Shown piece by piece: positions 22,683 through 32,908 of a stretch of DNA of 64,000 bases. A program made the translations under genes and the position numbers. The number at the start of each line of letters is the position of its first letter. Positions within the stretch are counted from its first letter, which is position 1. Origin of the DNA: Strobilurus pachycystidiatus. Taxonomy: Eukaryota; Basidiomycota; Agaricomycetes; Agaricales; Physalacriaceae. The notes below the pieces were generated by a model. The model was given only the letters and a program-made list of their open reading frames with translations, was not told where the DNA came from and did not search any database. The stretch spans positions 620,001-684,000 of the forward strand of contig JAHLMK010000023.1 of the NCBI GenBank assembly GCA_019915135.1. The letters are read 5' to 3'.

Positions 22683-23292
22683 GTGAGCGCACTCACCTCA
22701 ATCATCCCCGTCGGATCCGCCCACAGCGCCGCGGGCCTCGACGCCGGTGCTAACCCCCTCACAGACTGCCTCTGCCTCTGCTGCTGCCTCTTCGTGTATA
22801 CGAAGCATACGGCCTCGTCGACACCAAACCCGCCCCACTCCACACAGCCGACCGACCATCCCACCGCGTCATAAAGGCGGATGGTAAGATGCGGGATGGG
22901 AAGCGCTGTCCCATGGACGTGAAGAGCTGTCGGCCTTCCACGTCCCCCTCAACTCAGCTTCGAGACCTCGTGAGATGGAGGAGTACTCACATAATTACCC
23001 ACATATGCGCCCGTCCCCCGAATACATGGCCGCAGCGCCTCCTTGCGTCGCGCAGCGCGGCGTAGCCCAGCCAGATGCTGGACGTCTCGAATTCCTGGCG
23101 CATCAAGCCCAGAATGCGGGCGGTCGAGTTAGGGTGCCCCGCCGGGCGCAGCAAAGCCAAGGGCGCGATGGGCTGTGGCGTCGGTGCCGGATGAATGACG
23201 CCGTGAGGCTGGATGTCGATGTGCTGGAAGGCGGGAAGTGGCCTGAGGAGTCCACCGGGAGGCGCTGGTACTGTGGCGACTATGCTCTGCAT
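22683..23292 (-). pseudogene. Gene fragment in duplicate copy 1 (unknown)
   Basis: On the minus strand 23292-22987 encodes a plausible block (QSIVATVPAPPGGLLRPLPA ... LGLMRQEFET). A second block near 22850-22690 reads TIRLYDAVGWSVGCVEWGGF with GVDEAVCFVYTKRQ, ending at a good donor (GTGAGT). Protein-like composition supports former exons. The two blocks could not be joined in phase: candidate introns (GTGAGT or GTAATT to ...GCTGAG) leave a shift or a stop. No family recognised. Confidence 0.35.
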
Positions 23293-23734
23293 GGTTGGTT
23301 GTTGAAGAGAGCAGAAGGTGCTCAGAGCGTCGGGATTGGGTTTAAGTGTGGCCGGATTTGGCCTCCTTCGGGTACCGGCCCGGACTTCCGATCCCGACTA
23401 AAGCTCGTCTAGAGGGCGCAGTGGACGCGATGAGGGCTCAATACAGAAGGATGACGCGCCCGACCTGTCTACCATTGCCAGACACACGTTGTTTTAGTGC
23501 TGCGAAGTATGGGCGACGTTGAATTGTCTCGGCCTTGTGTGGCGTGAACTTATACAAGCTGACGACTCGACAGCTCGAATTCATCTACGTCAAAGCGTCC
23601 CAACGGCGATAGTCGTCGCCTAGGGCTCGGGGATTCGTCCATCGTCGCCTATAGAACATTAAATCCGCACTGGTATGTGTGGCGTAGAATTTATGTCTTA
23701 CCAGCAATGTGTATGCGCATACGATCTAGATTGT

Positions 23735-23815
23735 TTAACGCGCTGCTTGGTCACCCAAAGGCTAAGCCTGGAACCCACGACAAGGGGGCGCGCGGATGCA
23801 TAGGCACCCAATTCC
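23735..23815. repeat. Short dispersed repeat, one of four copies
   Basis: A core of about 80 bp with AAGGCTAAGCC.GGAACCCA and CAAGGGGGCG.G occurs at about 22187, 23735, 25274 and 26484. The last copy lies outside the tandem duplication, so the motif is a dispersed element in its own right. GGGTTCCAGGC on the minus strand resembles a pol III B box only loosely. Confidence 0.5.
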
Positions 23816-24234
23816 AGGGAGTCATGGATGATGGAGCGGGCAACCGTGGGGTCTTGAATACAAGTGTCCTGTGAAAAAGTCGTGAGCTGACAGCTACAAT
23901 GAAGATGTACTGGCAAAACTACGATTGCAGAGTTCTATCTGAACTGAATATGTAAGTCAAATGATGGTAGAGCGTTCAAACTACATACCTTGAATTTGTT
24001 ACAAGTCCGGGTGTGCTTGGAAGATGTCGTTATGCTGAAGATCTGACCACCGAGCCTAATTGATGTTCAACCTAAGACGGAATACTGCTGCTGAAACAAT
24101 GTATACAGACCATTCTCAAGAAATACAACCGCCCGAAACCCAAAAGTAATCATACAGTGACCGTGGTGGTACCTAATTCGCCCATACGAACATCTGAGAG
24201 ACATCAGTATATCGTCAAGATCGAACCCGAGTGG

Positions 24235-24831
24235 ACTCACCTCAATCATCCCCGTTGGATCCGCCCACAGCGCCGCCGGCCTCGACGCCGGTGCTAACCC
24301 CCTCACAGACTGCCTCTGCCGGTGCCGCTGTCTCTTCGTGTAGACGAAGCATACGGCCTCGTCGACACCAAACCCGCCCCACTCTACACAGCCGACCGAC
24401 CATCCCGCCGCGTCATAAAGGCGGATGGTAAGATGCGCGATGGGAAGCGCAGTCCCATGGACGTGAAGAGCTGTCGGCCTTCCACGTCCCCCTCAGCTTC
24501 GAGACCTCGTGAGATGGAGGAGTACTCACATAATTACCCACATATGCGCCCGTCCCCCGAATACATGGCCGCAGCGCCTCCTTGCGTCGCGCAGCGCGGC
24601 GTAGCCCAGCCAGATGCCGGACGTCTCGAATTCCTGGCGCATCAAGCCCAGAATGCGGGCGGTCGAGTTAGGGTGCCCCGCCGGGCGCAGCAAAGCCAAG
24701 GGCGCGATGGACTGTGGCGTCGGTGCCGGATGAATGACGCCGTGAGGCTGGATGTCGATGTGCTGGAAGGCGGGAAGTGGCCTGAGGAGTCCACCGGGAG
24801 GCGCTGGTACTGTGGCGACTATGCTCTGCAT
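24235..24831 (-). pseudogene. Gene fragment in duplicate copy 2 (unknown)
   Basis: Nearly identical copy of 22683-23292; it lacks 5 bp (TTGAG on the minus strand) next to the presumed acceptor. The 101-codon block at 24831-24526 differs from copy 1 by two residues (S for P, G for S), so the copies are young. Confidence 0.35.
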
Positions 24832-25527
24832 GGTTGGTTGTTGAAGAGAGCAGAAGGTGCTCAGAGCGTCGGGATTGGGTTTAAGTATGGCCGGATTTGG
24901 CCTCCTTCGGGTACCGGCCCGGACTTCCGATCCCGACTAAAGCTCGTCTAGAGGGCGCAGTGGACGCGATGAGGGCTCAATACAGAAGGATGACGCGCCC
25001 GACCTGTCTACCATTGCCAGACACACGTTGTTTTAGTGCTGCGAAGTATGGGCGACGTTGAATTGTCTCGGCCTTGTGTGGCGTGAACTTATACAAGCTG
25101 ACGACTCGACAGCTCGAATTCATCTACGTCAAAGCGTCCCAACGGCGATAGTCGTCGCCTAGGGCTCGGGGATTCGTCCATCGTCGCCTATAGAACATTA
25201 GATCCGAACTAGTATGTGTGGCGTAGAATTTATGTCTCACCAGCAATGTGTAAGCGCATACGATCTAGATTGTTTAACGCGCTGCTTGGTCACCCAAAGG
25301 CTAGGCCCGGAACCCACGACAAGGGGGCGCGTGGATGCCATTTTGATGACACCCAATTCCAAGAAGAGATTGTTGCAATCGTTTGTAGGTTTGATTGTTA
25401 GCAAAGATATTATTACTCGTCATTCTTAATCAGAATCTGCTTTTTGGAGTCACGCCTCTCAGATTTTATCACCTAGTAACCTACTGTGCAACTCTGTTTG
25501 TATGTACGCATATTTGGTTCTCCATCG

Positions 25528-26262
25528 CTAGGCCAAGTCTGACAAGGGCGACATGCTCCCGCACAGATAAGCAGCACGCGCTGCGTCTCCAGCCTCCTCA
25601 TATGAGCCCACATCTACTTGCTGATTCTCACCCTCTCCAACCGTCAGATCCGTCAAAGGAGACATACTTCCGCACACATGATTGCCGGGTGAGCCTTCCT
25701 CAGAGCAGCCCTGATCTTTATCGAGCCCGTCCCCTTGTCCCGCCGGCGCCGCGGCTTTCCCAGCAGCCAGTCGTTCTTGCGAAAGTCTCGTACGTTCTTT
25801 TTGTTCGTCTCGATATCCATGAGTTGGTTGCTGGGTGGGTGATAACTGAGATCTGAACTCACCGACATGCTTGCTTTTGGCGCGAACGGTTCCAACCGAA
25901 GACAACTTATGCCGCGTCACTCCGACGTCCTGTTCGACCCGATCCCACCATTCATCAATCATCCATCCCGTCCCTCCTGATTCGAGGGATTCTTTTGGCT
26001 CCCATCTGTCGTACACATGAGAGTCACAGTCAACCAAGTATGGTTCAGTCGGCACGTACGTGTTCTCTCGCACGCTGTACTGCCACCACTTGATGCGATA
26101 CAGGATCTCGTTGCTCCTCGCGTCCCAGCACGCCTTCAAGATTGCCTCTGCATTGCGCGTGAGTGTGTTGAGATTGCGAGCAATCAAAGCGCCTACCGAC
26201 GACATAAAAATGCGGCATGGTGGTGGTTGATGATGAAAAGATGCTCGTTCTTCCGCTTCCAT
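25528..26262 (-). CDS. Chromodomain protein
   Basis: 244 codons, ATG at 26262, possibly single-exon. Residues about 38-90 read as a chromodomain: AEAILKACWDARSNEILYRI then KWWQYSVRENTYVP and CDSHVYDRWEP, with the aromatic residues (Y, W, W/Y) of the methyl-lysine cage at or near the expected places. The rest is polar and disordered. The motif CGSMSPL(T/S)DL occurs twice, once at the very C-terminus. Chromodomains bind methylated histone tails. The domain may come from a retroelement integrase or a small HP1-like host protein; the setting beside satellites and duplications leaves both open. A later Met (MSSVGALIARN) could be the true start. Confidence 0.55.
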   Translation of the reverse strand: MEAEERASFHHQPPPCRIFMSSVGALIARNLNTLTRNAEAILKACWDARSNEILYRIKWWQYSVRENTYVPTEPYLVDCDSHVYDRWEPKESLESGGTGWMIDEWWDRVEQDVGVTRHKLSSVGTVRAKSKHVGEFRSQLSPTQQPTHGYRDEQKERTRLSQERLAAGKAAAPAGQGDGLDKDQGCSEEGSPGNHVCGSMSPLTDLTVGEGENQQVDVGSYEEAGDAARAAYLCGSMSPLSDLA

Positions 26263-26282
26263 CAGTGCTGATCGCCGCCACC

Positions 26283-27004
26283 ATTGCGATCCAGACGGCC
26301 CATATGTATTACTCTGCTTGTGTTATTTGATTTTCCTCTTAAGTCATTTCCATCGCGCTGTGCTTCTTGTCTTGTTAGCTGTAGAATCATGAGTTTTCTA
26401 TTCTATGAGCAGAGTTGACAGCCCACGTTGAGACAGCAAGCGGTGTTCCATCCTTCCAAGACACCCGCTCACCAGAGTCCCGTTTTAACGCACTGCTTGG
26501 TCACCCGAAGGCTAAGCCCAAAACCCACGACAAGGGGGCGCGCGGACGCCATTTTCATGGCACCCGATTTTGGGAACGGAACCTGCATGACGGATGAGCT
26601 GCTGTACACGATCACCTAGGCGTCCCCGTCATCGAAGTTCGTATAGAGATGAGAAACGGACGTGCCTTCCTCCGGCCAGCAACCCCTCTCTGCGAGTATG
26701 CAGCCTTGCCCTTCATGCTTGCGAAGACCCATATGACGAAGTCGTACATGATCATGACAATTTCACGAGAGATGCTGGGCAGCCATCGAATTCGAGTGAG
26801 CGACAAATGTCAAACCTTCAATTGAATGTGGCCGAAGCTTTTACGCGAGGAGAGATCATCACAGGGAATATTGAACGATTTTTTGTTCCGCCTCCGTGAG
26901 AGAAAGTGTGGTCCTCCGTTGGTGCATTCATCATGATTTGATGCGCTCGTAAGTACCTGGAGCACAAGAAGAGAGGAAAAGACCCGTACAGAGCACCGAC
27001 ATGT
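26283..27004. other. Gene-free stretch with dispersed repeat copy
   Basis: Holds the fourth copy of the 80-bp dispersed repeat (26484-26565). Short ORFs on both strands show no convincing coding pattern. Confidence 0.4.
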
Positions 27005-27376
27005 CTTTCTTCTTGGGAAGAATGCTTGAGTCCTCTTCAGATAGTCTCGTAAATTCAGCTGTCCTGCGCGTGGTCCAAGCATCAGGTATGATACGTCGAT
27101 GAACAGCGCGTAACTTTGTGCAAAAGTGCCCACTTCACCGATGCATGCATGGTGGGTGCGGACAAGATGGGAAAAGCTTTGCAGTTGTTTGGTGCCCGCC
27201 TTAGAGCACCCCTCGATCAACTCACTGATGCACCGGGACCAAGCTTGCCGGTACACTAGTGAGTTGATGCCGGCTTCCTCAAGTGAAGGCACCCGACGCT
27301 GACTAATCTTTCCCATTTTGCTTCTAACCACCGCGACCAATCTGGTCCTGGTGGGCCTGGCGCGCCCATGTCGACG
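27005..27376 (+). promoter_or_regulatory. Shared 5' module, copy A
   Basis: About 370 bp closely matching copies at 36295-36665 (minus) and 50975-51335 (plus). It ends GGCGCGCCC ATG TCG ACG followed by the donor GTAAGTTATCAG. Near the end CCACCGCGACCA...TGGTCCTGGTGG can form a hairpin. It is the most diverged copy at its outer end. Confidence 0.7.
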
Positions 27377-27670
27377 GTAAGTTATCAGTATAGACTCTAC
27401 ATAGCACCATAATGATAATCTCCAGATATGATTGAATATCGTCCGCTACATATATATATCCATAAATTGTGTGACAACTCGAAGAAAAAAAACAGTCAAT
27501 CCGGCCAATGCTTTATGCCCGCCGGTGTCGGTCGCTTCCTGCCGCTAGTGGCTCGGGATGGAGAGGAGGGTGAGGAGGAGATTATCGACGGTGAGGACGG
27601 ATCCCACGAGGGTGCGTATTTCATTGTGTGGCGCGCACCGTATGCCGCGGGGGTCTGTCCAACAGCTTAG
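27368..27670 (+). pseudogene. Truncated copy of the KOW-gene 5' exons
   Basis: The mini-exon ATG TCG ACG (27368-27376), an intron from 27377, and an exon beginning MPAGVGRFLPLVARDGEEGE at 27510 copy the start of the KOW/Spt5-like gene at 36.3 kb (MPAGVSRFLALEAREEEEEE). The match continues over that gene's second donor and into the intron (GTGCGTA then TTCATTGTGTGGCGC), then stops. The mini-exon is not in frame with the second exon by the obvious acceptor. A duplicated gene start with nothing behind it. Confidence 0.6.
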
Positions 27671-28050
27671 ATGATAATCATGTTTCTTTCAACATACATC
27701 GCATCTGATCTGAAGGCCCTCGCTATCCTATATCGTGATTGAATTGCAAGCGTCGACTGCAAGTATCAAAAGTGGCTATCCTATACGGGTGCAGCTCCCA
27801 AAGTATTCGGAAGTCCTGACGCTGATACTGGAAATTCAATTCCGGCCGATGGCTGAGCGCTGAACAGAGACGCGAAACTGGCTTAAACAAAATAAAGGTA
27901 TACAGGTATTCCGCAAGATATAAACAAAATCTAGGGCTACAGGGACAGAAGAAATATGATTGGAGGCAGACGTTTAGTGCTCAAGCTGCCGCACGGCGGC
28001 GCGCGAAATAAGCCGACGGCCCGCGAGCGGTTGGTTCTGCTAAGTCCGGT
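27671..28050. other. Intergenic region
   Basis: No ORF or repeat recognised; serves as 3' flank of the F-box gene on the minus strand. Confidence 0.4.
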
Positions 28051-29168
28051 TCAGGAATAGGCCAGAAGCGAAGAAGAGAATAAAAGCCTACATAGCACCT
28101 CCATAGTCACTTCTATCTCCGGATACTTGTGCGCCTTCCGTTTAATAAACTCTATCATTTCCGCTGAAATTTTAGCCCAGCCTGTCGCGGATCGTAAATC
28201 ATGAGACGAGTGCGAACGCCGAGGGAGAGCGCCAGAAGTACCTCGAGTCGTCAATCTGGTACCGCTCTTGACCAATCGATGATTCCTGAAGACCCAATCT
28301 GGAATACGAGCCAGCTTGTCTTCCAGGCCCAGGTCGCACAGTCTCTGTTGTATGCTGGCACATTGTTTAGAGGACTGTCAACAATGTAAAGAAGACACTG
28401 ACAAGGTGAAGCGGGCCGCGGCATTTCGCTGCCTTTGGATGACATTTTGCCTCCGCCGAGCAAGTCTTGTTGCATTTTCCGCTTTGCTGCGAGCGCCCCA
28501 CCAAGACTGGTACCAAGTCGAGCTGGCGATAGTGGCCGTGTGCTCTGCTGCGTCCATCGCGCCGAGCGCGGTGGATGGGGTAAGATTATTCCATCTTCAA
28601 AGCTGTTCATCAGTTGCAAACGATCAACAGGATCTTGAACTTACTTTTCGTAGCGCTCTTCACAGTTCTTGCAAAAGTGAGTCTTATAGAAGACCTGAGC
28701 ACGAGCCGTCTTCCTTTGACACCGCTAGAGCAACATGGTGAATCAGCCGTAGAATCTTTGAAGCTCTTCAACAGCCCACGTACTTTGCAGGTCGGTGAGA
28801 ATAGCATAATTGCGTAGTCCTTGTGACTCATGCTGGGTATGGGAGAAGGAAGGCCGTCGGTGTTGACGATGGCCTGCTTCCAGGTCTGTCCCGATGGACT
28901 CAAGTCAATGGCGCCGCTGAAAAACGGGGAGGCGTGCCAAAGGGACACCAAGTTCGGCGCGTCGAGATACTTGATCAACTGCAGAATGTTGGTACGACCC
29001 ATCCTATGGCCATGACAATCAACGCACTTCGAGGATGATGTCAAGCGACAGATGATCGGGGAAACGAGCCGGTCGAGTGGTGGTGCGTGACGCTGCGGGG
29101 CGCTGTTTGGAGCGCGACGAACGTGGTTTCTTTGGGTCGAAGTCGTCGAGATCAAAAGAGTGGGCCAT
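28051..29168 (-). CDS. F-box protein (agaricomycete family)
   Basis: First exons: 29168-29028, 28978-28784, 28724-28645, then from 28602, all in phase with GT-AG introns of 49-59 bp. Start MAHSFDLDDFDPKKPRSSRS, then the F-box from LSLDIILE across intron 1 to LIKYLDAPNLVSLWHASPFF. A CxxC-type pair (RCQRK...FCKNCEERY) in exon 3 fits the zinc-knuckle-like segment of this family. The C-terminal block (LVKSGTRLTT ... WAKISAEMIEFIKRK) also matches its usual ending. Exon joins between about 28560 and 28300 are not settled. F-box proteins present substrates to SCF ubiquitin ligases; the substrate is unknown. Confidence 0.65.
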
Positions 29169-29758
29169 AGAGTCAAGAGCAAAGGACCGCACTTCGAGCA
29201 CGTACCACCAACAGCTATTTAATCCAAACTTCTGCAAAGGCTGCATTGTTTGTGAACTCCTTTGAAACAAATGTGCCGTGCCACCACAAAGGGATGCAGC
29301 CACTGATCCCCAGCGCACGGGGAGAATCACACGGTCTGGGGTGAGCATGATCATGAGCGCACCGTGCGCCGTGCGGTTCTAGATGAGAAAGCTTGCGGCG
29401 TACCCATCAATGGGCGGCTGACCCAGGGGCACGTCAGAGTCGGCCAGCGAATGCAAAAATTGGGCGGAGGTTTTGATTGGCCGTATCTGCATGTGTTATT
29501 CGAGTCAGGATTCCCAAGTCGACGGATATGGCGCAGGTTTCGCGCAGGGGGGTTGTATGAGAGAAACCTGCAAGCAAATCTCATCATAATATATCTACAA
29601 CATGTCAGGCACCAAGTAAGATAGACATTGTATAGTGGGCAAGGCCTGGGACGTAAAATCAATGCACTCATATGAATCTCTCGATTCCGCTATCTTTCAG
29701 CGCGATTCCACCAAGCAGTATAACAAGCCTGGTGGGAATGATTGAGATCAATCGAAAA
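29169..29758. other. Spacer between F-box and WD40-like genes
   Basis: Promoter side of the F-box gene and 3' flank of the WD40-like gene. ORFs on both strands here lack splice or family support. Confidence 0.35.
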
Positions 29759-31222
29759 CTAGATGGATGGCCCACTGTACCCAATTATGATGAACCAATG
29801 CGCAAGTGCAATGCTTTTGCGACCTTGAAGCGCTATTTGCGGAGCTGCAGCCGACTCCCAAATCTTACCCTCGGATCCATACACAGTCAGGAATGAGGCT
29901 CTTCCATTGACCGCATTGTGGTCATCCTGTGGGATTGAGCTGGGATGTCGACCTGTGAGCCTGGGGAGCGAACTCACTGGCGTGATCTTCAAAAGCAGAT
30001 TGGGAGCGATGGCATCGCTCTTGTGGACCATCTCCTGGATGATGAGGTCGTCGGCCTTGATATCCCAGAGCAGTAGGCGGCAATCGTAGTGGCTGCTGAT
30101 AAGGACCAGTGTGTCGTTCTGCACAAAGGCGACGCTTCCGACAGGATCGCCAGCAAAAGAGACCGGGATTGTAATGCGAGTCTGTACATTGGCCAATAGG
30201 TGATGGCAGGTATAAACATAGCCACCCCGTTCGAGAGCAGCCGAGATGTATCTTTGGCCGTCAGAAGACATACACATACTACATGAAAAAGTTCAGGCGG
30301 AATCGCAAGGTTACGAGAGAAACTTACATCTGACCGGTGCGCCCGGCTTCCAAGACATTCTTCGGCTTGGTACCCCCTCCGAAGTCCCAATCTCTGGAGA
30401 ACATGTCAAAACCTAGATACAAGCAACTATGATCGACTGACATGATGCCGTCCTCATAGACCGTACGAAACGCGTACGTGTTGCTGTTCGACCAGCGTAG
30501 GGCAAGCGGGGACGCAGAGATGGGCATCTTGACGTCGCAGATGTACTCCCACCGCGGAGCTTGAGACCTTCCCAAACGAGATATCCAAGGGTGACTGGCG
30601 TCTTGCCTCCTCCATTTCTGAATGGTTCCCGCCGTCGCTAACAAGAGTATATCTCCCTTGGGAGCAACGAGAAGTCCGTCCACCGCTCGATCAGCGGATG
30701 CCCGTAGACCAACGGAATGTCCATAAACCTAACGGATTTGAGTCAGTTCATGGTCATACTATGTGTCCCGCCACGCGCCTTGGATTTGGAAAAGCTCATC
30801 ACGGTGGTGACAAAACTGCCGTCCTCATAACCAGTTATGAGGATATCATTAGAATACCACGCGATTGCCGACGCGCAGGATTTCGGACTATCCTGTACAT
30901 AGACTAAGTCGCAACGAGTACCGGATATCGCATGTACTGATACACGAGGCCCTTTGATCACGGCCAAAAATCTCGATGTCGGTGAGAAAGCTCCAGTAGA
31001 TATAGGATCCGATCCAAAGAGAGTCTTCTCCGCAAAGTACCTAATTCTGCCTTGATGGTCGGCCATGATATATAGAGTTGGTCGCGGTTCGATGTCGAAA
31101 GGTAAGGAGTGGCGTTCCGGATGACCGATCCCAAGTAAGTCATCACACGTGTACAATTGGTCAATCGGCATCAATAACCTCAATGAAAGGACGCGATGCG
31201 GTCTTTCACGGCCACTCGCCAT
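29759..31222 (-). CDS. WD40-like beta-propeller protein
   Basis: Three exons, 31222-30803, 30728-30328, 30278-29759, give 1341 nt and 446 aa in phase (introns GTGATG...GTTAG, 74 bp, and GTAAGT...TGTAG, 49 bp). Repeats of the type ADHQGRIRYFAE, SNDILITGYEDGSFV, DGLLVAPKGDILLLATAGTI, QKWRRQ and HYDCRLLLWDIKADD have the spacing and W-D/K endings of WD40 blades. The ATG at 31222 is 53 bp from the start of the divergent gene at 31276; the next Met (31171) leaves more room for a promoter and may be the true start. Probably a scaffold; no partner can be named. Confidence 0.65.
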
Positions 31223-31275
31223 CTCTTCTCTCAAACTTCCACACAAAGCCACTCATCATCCCACACCTTTTCACC

Positions 31276-32059
31276 ATGACTCCGCGCTACATGGTAGTTC
31301 GTTTGAGACTCCCCGCCCATCACAACGGCCGTGTCGCGATTCCCTACGAGGAGTCCGTCGATCTCGTCGCACGTGTCGCAATCCCTTTCGAAGAATTCGC
31401 CGACCTCGTCAGACTCAATCAGCCACTGGGCGAGGTAAGCTGTTGGTTGTTTGTCGAAAAGGCGTCTTGTTCTGAATGGCCTTGAACAGGCTGCCATTTT
31501 CGCATATGCGGAGGAGGTACTGAACGACCCATACCATTTGATGTCTCGCGACCTTCCCGGGCACGAGAATGAGGAGGTCGTATTCGCCATGCGTGACCTG
31601 GCCACTATCCTCCCTGACGTCCACGACATCCACATCATATTCCCCCATGCCGAGGATGCCCAACAGTTGCAGACAGTCGCCACCGTTGCTACAGCCACGC
31701 GCCGTTACTTCTACTACGTGCGCCGTGTCCTCGGTGTTGTCTTCGGGCTCCTGGTGATTGTCTTGAGCTCCTCCTATTGGCCTTTCCAGGCACTTCTGGG
31801 CACCTCTCTCCCCCGCCAGGACGGTCCCAACGCCGCCTTTCAGATTGACGACCAGGACCGACTCGAGGTGATGGTCCGCGACGCCTTTCGGGAGGCCTTC
31901 GCGGACCGCCTCGAGGCGGTGCGCCGCGACTCCTTCCAAAATTTTCTGGCGCAGGCCGATGCTGACACTGACACCGTCATGATCTTGGGTGCTGTCTTGG
32001 TCTTCATCTATGTCTTTTGGGTCCACATCTTTCCACGCGTGCGGGTTGTTTTCCAGTAA
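31276..32059 (+). CDS. Two-TM membrane protein of unknown function
   Basis: Exons 31276-31434 and 31490-32059 (intron GTAAGC...GAACAG, 55 bp) give 242 aa in phase. The cytosolic-looking N-terminus repeats VAIP(Y/F)EE(S/F).DLV twice. Two hydrophobic spans follow: VLGVVFGLLVIVLSSSYW (about residues 120-142) and, at the C-terminus, TVMILGAVLVFIYVFWVHIF. Between them is an amphipathic Asp/Arg-rich helix (REAFADRLEAVRRDSFQNFL). No family recognised. Its start lies only 53 bp from the divergent WD40-like ATG, so the two share a promoter. Confidence 0.7.
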
Positions 32060-32908
32060 GTCTATCTGCAACATCATGACTACTGTATCAGTGACCTCGT
32101 CTCGTAGGTGATGGTGTGTAATGACAGGCCCTTGTAACCTTCCTGTGTTCGATCCCCTAATGATACTTCTGTGACGTCTATATACAACGTTATACACGAC
32201 ATTTAAACTCACTCTGCTTGCTCATGATATCCTCCTATATTTAACCCTTTTGATGCCGCGCTGGCGCCTCAAGACCGCGACAAAGAATCTGTCAGTGATT
32301 CCAACGCGCGCGGTATGACTGTTGGATGCTGTGAGCAAAGACGCAAACGCTACCTACTTTGTGCTTCATCGTTTGGTCACCCCCACATCACCTCACATGT
32401 GGGCGGAGATCGTTCATGGCGTTGGCGCGAGGGGTTGTGGAAAGCTGTGACTGGGTTGTGTGTTGGTTCAAGCAAACAGTCATTACAGTCATTCAAACTG
32501 AAGTCCCTCACCTGGTTTATACTCGTTCAAAGCGACAATTGATCTGACGACCCCCATTGACGACCTAGTATGATCATCCAGATAATGGACTGCTTCCCCG
32601 CCGCGCGTGGTTGGCGTCCATCGCTCAATCTGAATAATATAACCGATCAGTTCAATTTGGACAATGGCAGTGTAGCCAGTGTCACCTATTACCCGCCGCC
32701 GCCCCGCCTGTCCTGGTCTTTGGCCGCAGATGCATTTCCATTTCCATAGGCCTTCAAACGTGTGCGGCTACCGTGGATAGACGTGAAATTGTGATACCAT
32801 ACAAGTCACAATACAACATATATGTAACGTAAATAATGTGCAAGGTAAATGATGATGATCATACAGAAGGCCCGGTAGATATTTATTCTACGTTTACGCG
32901 GTCATAAA
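32060..32908. other. Intergenic region, convergent 3' ends
   Basis: Lies between the ends of two convergent genes. Short ORFs only; no repeat recognised. Confidence 0.4.

Larger units (their letters stand above)
22181..25430. repeat. Tandem segmental duplication, about 1.54-1.55 kb unit
   Basis: The same landmark (GCTGCTT.GTC.CCC.AAGG) occurs at 22191, 23742 and 25281, giving spacings of 1551 and 1539 bp. Between them whole segments are repeated, e.g. 22975-23412 and 24514-24951 differ by only a few bases. Two units are essentially full length and a third is cut off. Identity is higher in the middle of the unit than around its landmark. Confidence 0.85.

Noticed and set aside
22191..26565. 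tRNA or SINE from the 80-bp dispersed motif
   Set aside because: Only a loose B-box-like GGGTTCCAGGC is present; no A box at the right distance, no cloverleaf and no A-rich tail.
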